DNA from: an uncultured Lachnospiraceae bacterium
GTDB lineage: Bacteria; Bacillota; Clostridia; Lachnospirales; Lachnospiraceae
Direction of reading: 5' to 3'
Length of the DNA: 14,533 bases
NCBI GenBank assembly: GCA_910588815.1
Contig: CAJUQY010000012.1
Coordinates: 57,625 to 72,157, forward strand
The notes below the pieces were generated by a model, which worked only from the letters and a program-made list of their open reading frames with translations, searched no databases and had not been told where the DNA came from. Position numbers and translations under genes: made by a program. Below, one piece after another: positions 1 through 7,063 of this stretch. Numbering within the stretch: the first letter of the stretch is position 1; each line of letters starts with the position of its first letter.

Positions 1-2
1 AA

Positions 3-56
3 AAGGATTCCAAATGGATTGCCGACCTCTATAAGTTTGACCTTGTGAGATGTTGA
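3..56 (+). mobile_element. IS110-family transposase fragment (truncated)
   Basis: The open frame at the very left edge translates to KDSKWIADLYKFDLVRC and then stops at a TGA (54-56). The string KDxKWIADLxxxDLV is the highly conserved end of the DEDD catalytic region of IS110-family transposases, where it normally continues into a SFIPP-like segment. Here the reading breaks right after DLVR, so the gene is truncated by a deletion or rearrangement about 12 bases before the tyrA stop codon. The rest of the element, if any, lies outside the window. Only 17 residues support the call, but the motif is distinctive. Confidence 0.6.
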
Positions 57-68
57 ACAGAGGACCAC

Positions 69-1169
69 TTATGACCGGCGGTACACCGTATAGCGGAACT
101 GAGTCAGGAGTTCTGTCGCCTGCAGAGAAGCCTCTTCTTCATAAAACTCAATTTTCAGGACACCTTCTTCAAATTCTCGGTTATGAATGATGCCGATATT
201 CTTGATGTTGATCTGGTGGGAAGCCAGAATAGTTGCGATGGTTGCAATGGCGCCGGATTCATCCAGAATATCGCAGTACAGGGCATATTCTTTTTTGATG
301 GGGCCGGAAGAACGGTCCGCAATGGAATTCCGGTATTCTCCGGAGACGTCAAAAAGATCGTAAATAGCCTTATCGTTGCCGTCTGCCACTGCGGTATGAA
401 CCTGGCTTAAGGCATCAATATAATCACGGAGGACAGACTGAACCTGTTCTCTGTTTGCAGCGCAGATCTGCTGCCACATGATAGGAGAAGACGAAGCAAT
501 CCTGGTGATATCCTTAAAGCCTCCGGCGGCGACCAGTTTCATGGTCTGCTCCGGCGTGTCCTTATCCTTTACAAGCTTCACGAGGCTGGCGGCGATCAGA
601 TGGGGCAGATGGCTGATACCGGCCACGATATAATCATGCTCTTTATAGTCTAAGATCAGAGGAAGGGCAGAGAGGGAAAGAGCCAGTTCCTTTAATTCTT
701 CTACCTTATCCCTGGGGGAAAGGGCTGTGGGAGTAATGACATAGTAGGCGTTTTCCACCAGATGATCGGTGGAATAGGAATAGCCGCTCTTTTCCGAACC
801 GGCCATGGGATGGCCGCCGATAAAGTTTGCTTCCATGTCCATCTGCTTTACCGTTTCGTGAATACTGCCCTTGACGCTGCCAACGTCGGTCAAGATGGCA
901 TCCTTCCTCAAAAAAGGACGGATAGCAGCCAGGTATTCTTCATTGTAGGAAACAGGTGTACAGAGGAAGATATAATCACAGCGAAGGAGCGTTTCATTTA
1001 CGCCCTCTAGCGCTTCGTCGATGGCGCCGTCCGAAAGAGCCGCGTCCAGCGTTTCTCTGTGGCGGGCAAATGCCATGATATAATGTTCTTTATTGGCACG
1101 TTTCAGACCCTTGGCAATGGAACCGCCGATAAGGCCAAGGCCAATGAAGCCGATGGTCAGATTTTTCAT
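69..1169 (-). CDS. tyrA: Prephenate dehydrogenase with C-terminal ACT domain
   Basis: This 366-residue protein oxidises and decarboxylates prephenate to 4-hydroxyphenylpyruvate with NAD(P)+, the committed step to tyrosine, in the cytosol. The Rossmann dinucleotide motif GLGLIGGS is at residues 10-17. The prephenate-binding GGHPMAGSE is at 118-126, with the catalytic histidine at 120, and the conserved SHLPH is at 186-190. Residues about 294-366 form an ACT domain, which in this family allows tyrosine feedback control. The start at 1169 is chosen over a longer reading because AGGAAG lies about 8 bases upstream and the family begins at this Rossmann strand. The longer reading would also use part of the leader. 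The gene appears monocistronic, with its own promoter at 1246-1274, and is divergent from the EF-G-like gene. No other aromatic-pathway gene is visible next to it. Confidence 0.95.
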   Translation of the reverse strand: MKNLTIGFIGLGLIGGSIAKGLKRANKEHYIMAFARHRETLDAALSDGAIDEALEGVNETLLRCDYIFLCTPVSYNEEYLAAIRPFLRKDAILTDVGSVKGSIHETVKQMDMEANFIGGHPMAGSEKSGYSYSTDHLVENAYYVITPTALSPRDKVEELKELALSLSALPLILDYKEHDYIVAGISHLPHLIAASLVKLVKDKDTPEQTMKLVAAGGFKDITRIASSSPIMWQQICAANREQVQSVLRDYIDALSQVHTAVADGNDKAIYDLFDVSGEYRNSIADRSSGPIKKEYALYCDILDESGAIATIATILASHQINIKNIGIIHNREFEEGVLKIEFYEEEASLQATELLTQFRYTVYRRS

Positions 1170-1202
1170 AATGATTTGCTTCCTTTCTTGCAGGCCGCCG
1201 GT

Positions 1203-1235
1203 AAAAAAGACCTGATCAGGCAGGAGTTTCTCCTG
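1203..1235 (-). promoter_or_regulatory. tyrA 5' leader with tandem short hairpins
   Basis: Within the roughly 70-base leader between the tyrA promoter and its start codon, CAGGAG-TTT-CTCCTG (1221-1235) is a perfect 6-bp inverted repeat. It is directly followed by the palindrome CCTGATCAGG (1211-1220). In the tyrA direction these are followed by a run of six T (1203-1208). The arrangement could be an attenuator-like device or a stabilising leader. The leader is far too short for a T-box. The function is inferred only. Confidence 0.3.
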
Positions 1236-1245
1236 TACCAGCACT

Positions 1246-1274
1246 ATTTTATTGCAGAAAAAAGGCTTTGTCAA
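1246..1274 (-). promoter_or_regulatory. Sigma-A promoter of tyrA
   Basis: Read on the minus strand, TTGACA (1269-1274), a 17-base spacer and TAAAAT (1246-1251) give a near-consensus promoter. It sits about 75 bases upstream of the tyrA start codon. It is back to back with the promoter for the EF-G-like gene. Confidence 0.75.
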
Positions 1275-1334
1275 CACTTTTACACGTTAAAGCGACGGGC
1301 TGCGGGAATGGATTATACAGATTTCATGTTTTTG

Positions 1335-1363
1335 TTGCTATTTTCGGAATTTTTTAGTACAAT
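1335..1363 (+). promoter_or_regulatory. Sigma-A promoter of the EF-G-like gene
   Basis: TTGCTA (1335-1340), a 17-base spacer and TACAAT (1358-1363) match 4/6 and 5/6 of the consensus hexamers. The predicted transcript would start near 1370 and have a leader of about 78 bases. Confidence 0.65.
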
Positions 1364-1377
1364 ATATCTAAGTCACG

Positions 1378-1411
1378 GGATGAAGACATCCTGCCGCTTT
1401 CCTTAGGCGGC
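1378..1411 (+). promoter_or_regulatory. Two hairpins in the leader of the EF-G-like gene
   Basis: GGATG-AAGA-CATCC (1378-1391) and GCCGC (1393-1397) paired with GCGGC (1407-1411) form two adjacent stem-loops. They lie between the predicted transcription start and the AGGGAGGA ribosome binding site (1433-1440). There is no T-run after them, so they are not a terminator. A role in mRNA stability or translation is possible but only inferred. Confidence 0.35.
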
Positions 1412-1447
1412 GTGCGGGCTAATACGAAACTAAGGGAGGAAGTATTT

Positions 1448-3529
1448 ATGAACGTTTTTGAATCGGAAAGAATTCGCAACGTTGTATTATTGGGGCATGG
1501 CGGCGCAGGCAAGACTACTCTGGTAGAGGCGATGGCCCATGTAACAGGAGTGACCACACGTCAGGGAAAAATTACAGATGGAAATACCATCAGCGATTTC
1601 GATAAAGAAGAGACAAAGCGTCTGTTTTCTATTTCCACAACCGTGGTTCCCATTCTCTGGGAAGGAGTTAAGATCAATTTTTTGGATACTCCCGGCTATT
1701 TTGATTTCGTGGGAGAAGTGGAAGAGGCTTTAAGCGTCGCAGATGCGGCGATCATCGTGATAAATGGAAAGTCCGGCGTCGAAGTGGGTACTCAGAAGGC
1801 GTGGGAATTCTGCGAGAAATATAACCTGCCCAGAATGATTTTTGTCACCAATATGGACGACGATAATGCCAGCTACCGTCAGATCATTGAGGATCTGGAG
1901 GGCCTTTACGGAAAGAAGATCGCGCCGTTTCATCTGCCGATCCGTGAGAACGAGAGGTTCGTGGGCTTTGTGAACGTAGTGAAAATGAAAGGCAGACGGT
2001 TCTTAAGCTTAAGCGATTACGAAGAGTGCGAGATCCCCGATTACTCCATGAAGAACCTGGAGACCTGCAGGGAGGCTCTCATGGAAGCCGTGGCAGAGAC
2101 CAGTGAAGAATATATGGACCGTTATTTTGCGGGCGAGGAATTTACTTACGACGAGATTTCCATTGCTCTGCGCCAGCATGTGATGGATGGAGCCATTGTT
2201 CCGGTTCTGATCGGCGCGGGTGTTAATGGTCAGGGTACGACCATGCTTTTACAGGCAGTAGAAAAATATTTTGCTTCTCCGGAGAAGCTTGAGGTTGCCG
2301 GAACCAATACGGCGACGGAAGATGTGTTCGAAGCGAACTATCAGGATGCCAATCCTCTGACCCTTAAGGTCTGGAAGACCCTGGTGGATCCGTTTATCGG
2401 AAAATATTCTTATGTAAAGGTCTGCTCCGGTGTTCTCCGTTCAGACAGTGCGCTTTATAATGTCAACAAAGAGGCAGAGGAAAAGCTGAATAAGATTTAT
2501 GTGATGCGGGGAAAAGAGGCCATTGAAGTATCTGCCCTCAGAAGCGGCGATATCGGAGCCATCCCCAAACTTTCCGTGACCGGGACAGGAGATACGCTGG
2601 CGACCAAGGCGGTTCCGGTGATGTATGACCGTCCGGAGATCTCCAAGCCTTATACCTACATGAGCTACAAGGCAAAGAACAAGGGGGATGAAGATAAGAT
2701 CGCAGGTGCCCTTCAGAAACTGATGGAAGAGGATCTCACCTTAAAGACGGTCAATGACAAAGAAAATCGTCAGACGCTCCTGTATGGAATCGGCGACCAG
2801 CAGTTAGAGGTGGTTATGAGCAAGCTTCTGAACCGTTATAAGGTAGAGGCAGAGCTTTCCAAACCAAAAGTTGCGTTCCGCGAGACGATCCGCGGAAAGG
2901 TGAAAGTACAGGGCAAGCATAAAAAGCAGTCGGGCGGACACGGCCAGTACGGCGATGTGGTCATCGAATTTGAACCCTCCGGCGATCTGGAGAAGCCTTA
3001 TGTATTTGAAGAGAAGATCGTAGGCGGCGTGGTTCCCAAAAATTATTTCCCGGCCGTGGAAAAGGGTATTCAGGAATCCGTTCTGAAAGGGCCGCTCGCG
3101 GGATACCCGGTCGTGGGCTTAAAGGCGACGCTGGTATTCGGTTCCTACCATGCGGTGGACTCTTCAGAGATGGCCTTCAAGATGGCGACGATCCTTGCAG
3201 TGAAGAAAGCCTTCTCTGAGCCGGATGCGAAGCCGGTGCTCTTAGAGCCCATCGCTTCCTTGAAGGTGAAGGTGCCGGATAAGTTTACCGGAGATATTAT
3301 GGGCGATCTGAATAAGAGAAGAGGCCGTGTGCTGGGCATGAATCCGGATCATAAGGGAAATCAGATCATTGAAGCGGACATTCCCATGTCCGAGCTGATC
3401 GGATACTCCACAGATCTTCGCTCCATGACCGGAGGCATCGGACATTTTGAGTATGAATTTGCACGCTATGAGCAGGCTCCCAGCGATGTTCAGGCAAAGG
3501 AGATCGCAGCAAGAGCAGCAGAAGAGTAA
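1448..3529 (+). CDS. Elongation factor G-like GTPase (FusA2 type)
   Basis: This 693-residue, five-domain translational GTPase is full length for EF-G. The P-loop is GHGGAGKT (16-23), where EF-G has AHIDAGKT. The G3 motif is DTPGYFDF (80-87), with tyrosine 84 where EF-G carries the GTPase-activating histidine. The G4 position reads TNMD (134-137) instead of NKxD. Domain IV keeps a QSGGHGQYG segment (about 493-502), and domain V keeps an ELIGYSTDLRSMTGG-type segment near the C-terminus. These departures place it in the EF-G-like paralogue group rather than the housekeeping fusA, so a canonical translocase role should not be assumed. Ribosome association is inferred from domains IV and V. The start at 1448 follows AGGGAGGA by 7 bases; an upstream in-frame ATG at 1412 has no such site. 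The gene stands alone with its own promoter and terminator. Confidence 0.9.
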   Translation: MNVFESERIRNVVLLGHGGAGKTTLVEAMAHVTGVTTRQGKITDGNTISDFDKEETKRLFSISTTVVPILWEGVKINFLDTPGYFDFVGEVEEALSVADAAIIVINGKSGVEVGTQKAWEFCEKYNLPRMIFVTNMDDDNASYRQIIEDLEGLYGKKIAPFHLPIRENERFVGFVNVVKMKGRRFLSLSDYEECEIPDYSMKNLETCREALMEAVAETSEEYMDRYFAGEEFTYDEISIALRQHVMDGAIVPVLIGAGVNGQGTTMLLQAVEKYFASPEKLEVAGTNTATEDVFEANYQDANPLTLKVWKTLVDPFIGKYSYVKVCSGVLRSDSALYNVNKEAEEKLNKIYVMRGKEAIEVSALRSGDIGAIPKLSVTGTGDTLATKAVPVMYDRPEISKPYTYMSYKAKNKGDEDKIAGALQKLMEEDLTLKTVNDKENRQTLLYGIGDQQLEVVMSKLLNRYKVEAELSKPKVAFRETIRGKVKVQGKHKKQSGGHGQYGDVVIEFEPSGDLEKPYVFEEKIVGGVVPKNYFPAVEKGIQESVLKGPLAGYPVVGLKATLVFGSYHAVDSSEMAFKMATILAVKKAFSEPDAKPVLLEPIASLKVKVPDKFTGDIMGDLNKRRGRVLGMNPDHKGNQIIEADIPMSELIGYSTDLRSMTGGIGHFEYEFARYEQAPSDVQAKEIAARAAEE

Positions 3530-3554
3530 AAGCGAAAAGAAAGCGACGAAAGAA

Positions 3555-3598
3555 AAAGAACCGGCAGATTCGCCAGCGGCGAGTTTTGCCGGTTCTTT
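3555..3598. terminator. Bidirectional intrinsic terminator
   Basis: AAAGAACCGGCA (3555-3566) pairs perfectly with TGCCGGTTCTTT (3587-3598), and a smaller CGCC-AGC-GGCG hairpin is nested in the loop. It lies between two convergent genes: the EF-G-like gene ends at 3529 and the PepSY gene ends at 3611. On the minus strand the stem runs into a T-rich tract, so it should serve the PepSY gene well. On the plus strand the T-tract is short. Confidence 0.85.
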
Positions 3599-3610
3599 GC
3601 AGATTTGGAT

Positions 3611-4606
3611 TCAACCGTTATAGTCATATTCGAATTTTAAGATCTCTCCGGAAACCGCATCGATTTCGTACTCATATTCCATCCTGTCTTTGAAAAATTC
3701 AAGTTCGTACACGGTACGTCCCTTCTCGTGGTCCTGTTTGGTTTTGGTAAAAACGATATCAGAGGACGAAAGTCCTGCGTGGTCTGCTGCAATGGATTGG
3801 GCGGCTTCCAAGCTGATGTCGGAGCTTTCGGCGGAAGAGCCTTTGGGGGAGGTATAGTGTCCATTCAGAGTATCCTGGCGGACTTCCTGCTTTTTGTGGC
3901 GGATCTCACCGGACACGGCGTCAATTTCATATTCATATTCGTGAGCTGCCGTATAGAATTCGATTTTATAAACCTGAATATGGTCATCATTGTCCAATCC
4001 GGTTTTTTCATAAGTGATATCTGAATCCATGAGCCCGGCATCCGTAAGCGCTGTTTTTTTGGCGTTCTCCAGATCGATCTGGCCGGAAGCTTCTGCATCA
4101 GGCGTTCCCTGTCTTGTCTGTGCTACCGGATCGGAAGCGGCAGGTTCCGTCTGTGCCGTCGGAACGGAGGCAGCGGGTTCCGTCTGCGCTGCCGGATCGG
4201 AAGCAGCAGAAGGGGCGGAAACAGGGTCTTTGGCAGGAGCAGATTCTGCAAAAGGCCGGGAGGCCGTTTGGTCAAGGGCGTCGATCTCTCGTTCTAAAAT
4301 TTTTCCGTTGGAAGCCTTGACCAGATATTCGTATTCGATGTTCTCAGCAAGAAATTCTACCTTATATACAAAATGGCCGTCTTCAAACTCGAATTCGGTG
4401 TGTACGGCTCTGACAGAAGAAGGCTCTACTCCCGCATCGGCGAAAGCGAACGCTTTTGCCTGTTCCGTTCCGATGGCAGATCGTTTTGCAAAGAAACCTG
4501 CAGTCAAAAAGATCCCGGCTCCAAGAAGGATGAGAAGGAGGATCAGGCAGAGGGAAGAAAGGACTGCTCTGGCAGGAGTTGCAAACAGAGATGTTATTTT
4601 TTTCAT
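3611..4606 (-). CDS. Membrane-anchored protein with three PepSY-like repeats
   Basis: This 331-residue protein has an N-terminal hydrophobic segment (about 15-38) that acts as a signal anchor or signal peptide, so most of it should be outside the membrane. Three PepSY-type units follow, at about 45-110, 177-236 and 264-325. Each contains an AGL/AGV turn, a VYK(I/V)EF or VYELEF strand and an EYEYEIDAxSGEI-type ending. Units one and two are joined by a low-complexity Ala/Pro/Gln/Thr linker built from three 11-residue repeats. PepSY domains occur in secreted peptidase inhibitors and envelope proteins, but the ligand of this one is unknown. AGGAG lies 8 bases before the start. The gene follows the LysR gene by 90 bases on the same strand and ends at a strong terminator. 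No catalytic domain is visible. Confidence 0.85.
   Translation of the reverse strand: MKKITSLFATPARAVLSSLCLILLLILLGAGIFLTAGFFAKRSAIGTEQAKAFAFADAGVEPSSVRAVHTEFEFEDGHFVYKVEFLAENIEYEYLVKASNGKILEREIDALDQTASRPFAESAPAKDPVSAPSAASDPAAQTEPAASVPTAQTEPAASDPVAQTRQGTPDAEASGQIDLENAKKTALTDAGLMDSDITYEKTGLDNDDHIQVYKIEFYTAAHEYEYEIDAVSGEIRHKKQEVRQDTLNGHYTSPKGSSAESSDISLEAAQSIAADHAGLSSSDIVFTKTKQDHEKGRTVYELEFFKDRMEYEYEIDAVSGEILKFEYDYNG
4109..4207 (-). repeat. Three tandem 33-bp in-frame repeats in the PepSY protein linker
   Basis: Residues 134-166 of the PepSY protein are AASDPAAQTEP, AASVPTAQTEP and AASDPVAQTRQ, which are three diverged copies of a 33-base unit. The period is a whole number of codons, so copy-number change would lengthen or shorten the extracellular linker without breaking the frame. 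Confidence 0.85.
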
Positions 4607-4631
4607 AAGAATGTCTCCTTTCGTTTCAGTG

Positions 4632-4649
4632 ATTGAAAAAATATATGGA
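4632..4649. promoter_or_regulatory. AT-rich perfect inverted repeat between the LysR and PepSY genes
   Basis: TATATGGA-TT-TCCATATA is a perfect dyad with 8-base arms. On the minus strand it is followed by six T, so it could be a weak terminator for the LysR gene. Equally, it lies 25 bases upstream of the PepSY start codon and could be an operator. The sequence alone does not decide between these. Confidence 0.4.
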
Positions 4650-4696
4650 TTTCCATATAAAACAGAGATATTGTAACAGAGCTCTTTACGGGGATT

Positions 4697-5611
4697 CTAG
4701 CAGAGGGATTTATATGAATCCAGAAATTCAGAGGCAATGGAGCTTAAAGGAACCCTTCTGAGCCTGATCCAGGACAGCTCCACGTCAACCGGGCAGTCGG
4801 ACACCTTTAAGATGCGGACCTCTTTTGAAGGGAGGCAGGCGGCCTCCGGATCTGCAGCGATCAGACCGATGGAAGCGGATTCCTGGATCAACTGAAAAAA
4901 GAGCTGACTGCTGTTGACATGGATATTGCCGTGAACCTTGTTTTCGATGCCCATGGAGAAAGGAAGGCAATAGGAAGGGTCTTCGGAAATATCCCCGTAG
5001 GAAACGATCGTGTGGGAAAAAAGCGATTCCATGGGAAGGGGATCTGCTTGCTGAAACAGGGGAGAGCAGGAACCGGCAACGGCACAGATGGGAACCCGCT
5101 TGATCGGATGGTATTCAATGTCGTGTTTTCGGCATAATGCCCTGGCAGAACGTATATAGGGAGCTGCAATGCCCAGAATGGCGAAATCAAAACGGCAGGC
5201 GGCCACCTGGCGGACAAGTGTGTCCAGGTTCGTGTAATTGGTAAGGACGAAATTGAGCGGGCTTCCCTGATAACGTCTGATCACCGGAATGGGGACAGAA
5301 GAAATCTGGTGGGTATTTAAAGAAGCCACCCGCAGCAGAAGTCCCGGGACCTTTTCACTGCTGCCTTTCATTTTCCTCAGACAGAGATATTCCTGTTGGA
5401 TGATCTGGCAGTGAATCAGAAGTTCTTTTCCTTCCGGGGTTAAGACGGCTCCGGAGCTTTTCCGTTTGAAAATCTCAAACCCCATTTCCTCTTCTAGTTT
5501 TTTGATAGAACTGCTTAAGTTCGGTTGAGAAATATATAGGTTTCTTGCAGCCTGACTGAAGGAACCTGTTTCGGCAATCTCGATCACATAAGAAATCTGT
5601 TCCAGCTTCAT
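4697..5611 (-). CDS. LysR-family transcriptional regulator
   Basis: This 304-residue protein has the normal length for the family. Residues about 3-60 form the winged helix-turn-helix, with GSFSQAARNLYISQPNLSSS (16-35) and the following KKLEEEMGFEIFKR linker-helix residues. The remainder is the effector-binding domain, in which family members sense a small molecule. It is transcribed away from the M20 peptidase and permease genes, and its promoter overlaps theirs. By the usual arrangement of the family it should control both itself and that operon. The inducer is unknown. An AGGA-rich site lies just upstream of the start at 5611. Confidence 0.92.
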   Translation of the reverse strand: MKLEQISYVIEIAETGSFSQAARNLYISQPNLSSSIKKLEEEMGFEIFKRKSSGAVLTPEGKELLIHCQIIQQEYLCLRKMKGSSEKVPGLLLRVASLNTHQISSVPIPVIRRYQGSPLNFVLTNYTNLDTLVRQVAACRFDFAILGIAAPYIRSARALCRKHDIEYHPIKRVPICAVAGSCSPLFQQADPLPMESLFSHTIVSYGDISEDPSYCLPFSMGIENKVHGNIHVNSSQLFFQLIQESASIGLIAADPEAACLPSKEVRILKVSDCPVDVELSWIRLRRVPLSSIASEFLDSYKSLC

Positions 5612-5674
5612 GGCGGTCCTTTCCTCATTTCTATGATTGACGCTTCTTCAGAATTTAAATAAAAATTCATAAAA

Positions 5675-5703
5675 ATTATATATTTCCGTGGTTTTTCTGT
5701 CAA
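5675..5703 (-). promoter_or_regulatory. Consensus sigma-A promoter of the LysR gene
   Basis: On the minus strand TTGACA (5698-5703), a 17-base spacer and TATAAT (5675-5680) match both hexamers exactly. The transcription start would be near 5668. The -35 element lies immediately upstream of the divergent peptidase -10 element, so one bound regulator could control both genes. The surrounding AT-rich stretch (about 5651-5685) is the likely regulator site, but no unambiguous T-N11-A box could be chosen by eye. Confidence 0.75.
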
Positions 5704-5704
5704 G

Positions 5705-5713
5705 TGATATAAT
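5705..5713 (+). promoter_or_regulatory. Extended -10 promoter of the M20 peptidase operon
   Basis: TGATATAAT is a perfect TATAAT preceded by the TGn extension. No good -35 hexamer is found at 16-18 bases upstream, which fits a promoter that needs an activator such as the divergent LysR protein. Transcription would start near 5720. That excludes an upstream in-frame ATG at 5688 as the peptidase start. Confidence 0.6.
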
Positions 5714-5762
5714 CAAAGAAAAACAAACAGAATTTTGTCAGAATCAGGAGAGGATGGAGACT

Positions 5763-7028
5763 ATGAAGACTGCGATTGAAACTCTTTTACACTCTGCTCC
5801 TATGCAGGAGGCTTTTCGGTATCTGGAAAGCGATGACCGGCACACATTGGAACAGCAGTTGGAACTGGTGCGGATTTCTGCATATTCCAATCAGGAAGAA
5901 GCGCGGGCGAAGCAGTTTCAGAAGATGATCGAGGAAATCGGGTACGAAACAAAAATGGATGAGGTGGGGAATGTTTATACTCGGATACCGGGAAGCGGAG
6001 AAGGTCCGACGGTTTATCTGTCGGCCCATATGGATACGGTATTTCCGCCGGAAACGCCTCTGGAGATCCAATGGGACGGGAATAAGATCTGTGTGCCGGG
6101 AATTGCGGACGACACCAGAGGGATGGCAGAAATTCTGTCCATGCTCCGGGCCATCAAAAAGGCGGACTTAAGGCCGGTGGGAGATCTGATCATCGGCGGG
6201 GATGTGGGAGAAGAAGCGCTTGGAAATTTAAAAGGCGTGAAGCATTTTTTCGGAAAGTATGCAGACTGGATCGACGGCTTTGTAAGCCTGGATGCAGTCG
6301 GATGCCTGATCTGCTATGGCGGTACGGGAAGCCACCGTTATAAGGTTACTTTCCGGGGGCCGGGCGGCCATTCTTATAATGCCTTTGGTGTTGTCAATCC
6401 GATCCATGCCATGGGGCGGGCCATCAGTTACCTTTCGGAAATCCGTACGCCAAAAGAACCTAAGACGACTTTTTCCGTAGGAGTCGTGGATGGCGGAACT
6501 TCTGTCAATGCCATTGCTTCGGAATGCAGCATGCAGGTGGATATGCGGGCAGATGGTGCAGCGGAGCTTGAAGAGCTGGATGCTAAATTCCATGATTGCC
6601 TGAAACGGGCGGTGGAGGAAGAGAACGATCGCTGGGTGAAGGAGAGGACTTATGAACAGTCCGGGATCGTCCAGTTTGACCGGGATGCCCGCATTGAGCT
6701 GGAGATTACGCCCATTGGGGACCGGCCGGTGGGAAGCCAGCCAAAGGACTGTGAGATCGTGAATATCTGGGCCGGGGCTTATCGGCTGATGGGAGAAGAG
6801 CCGGTCTATATGCCAAACGGAAGCACTGATGCCAATGTTCCCATCAGTCTGGGGATTCCGGCAGTCTGTGTCTGCGGCGGGGGAAAGGCAGGGCTGAACC
6901 ATTCTGTAAAAGAATGGTTTGATCCGACGGATGCCTGGAAAGGTCCACAGAGGAATCTGCTGGCTCTCTTTGCCATGACAGGTCTTTCGGATGTATGCAG
7001 ACCTTGCCTGAGCAGGCGGGAACGATAA
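5763..7028 (+). CDS. M20-family zinc metallopeptidase
   Basis: This cytosolic 421-residue protein is related to carboxypeptidase G2 and peptidase T type di-metal hydrolases. The metal and catalytic residues are in place: H89 and D91 in SAHMDTVFP, D116 in PGIADDTRG, the E150-E151 pair in GGDVGEEALG, D177 in SLDAVG, and H380 near the C-terminus. The lid (dimerisation) domain contains GPGGHSYNAFG (199-209) and GGTSVNAIA (244-252). Family members cleave dipeptides, tripeptides or N-acyl amino acids, and the substrate here cannot be read from the sequence. The start at 5763 is chosen because AGGAGAGG (5746-5753) is 9 bases away; the ATG at 5754 is too close to it. The permease gene follows after 35 bases, so the two are probably co-transcribed under the LysR regulator. 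Confidence 0.9.
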   Translation: MKTAIETLLHSAPMQEAFRYLESDDRHTLEQQLELVRISAYSNQEEARAKQFQKMIEEIGYETKMDEVGNVYTRIPGSGEGPTVYLSAHMDTVFPPETPLEIQWDGNKICVPGIADDTRGMAEILSMLRAIKKADLRPVGDLIIGGDVGEEALGNLKGVKHFFGKYADWIDGFVSLDAVGCLICYGGTGSHRYKVTFRGPGGHSYNAFGVVNPIHAMGRAISYLSEIRTPKEPKTTFSVGVVDGGTSVNAIASECSMQVDMRADGAAELEELDAKFHDCLKRAVEEENDRWVKERTYEQSGIVQFDRDARIELEITPIGDRPVGSQPKDCEIVNIWAGAYRLMGEEPVYMPNGSTDANVPISLGIPAVCVCGGGKAGLNHSVKEWFDPTDAWKGPQRNLLALFAMTGLSDVCRPCLSRRER

Positions 7029-7063
7029 AAACGGAAAAAGAAGAACAGGAAAAGGAGAGGAAC

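Noticed and set aside
1170..1245. A T-box or other aromatic-amino-acid riboswitch upstream of tyrA
   Set aside because: The leader from promoter to start codon is only about 70 bases and contains no T-box consensus, so only simple hairpins can be supported.
4109..4207. The 33-bp repeats considered as a CRISPR array
   Set aside because: The units are directly adjacent without spacers, are diverged, and lie in frame inside a protein linker.
4014..4676. A 220-residue plus-strand ORF opposite the PepSY gene
   Set aside because: The minus strand has the signal anchor, repeated PepSY units and ribosome binding site. The plus frame is a low-complexity shadow of the repeats.
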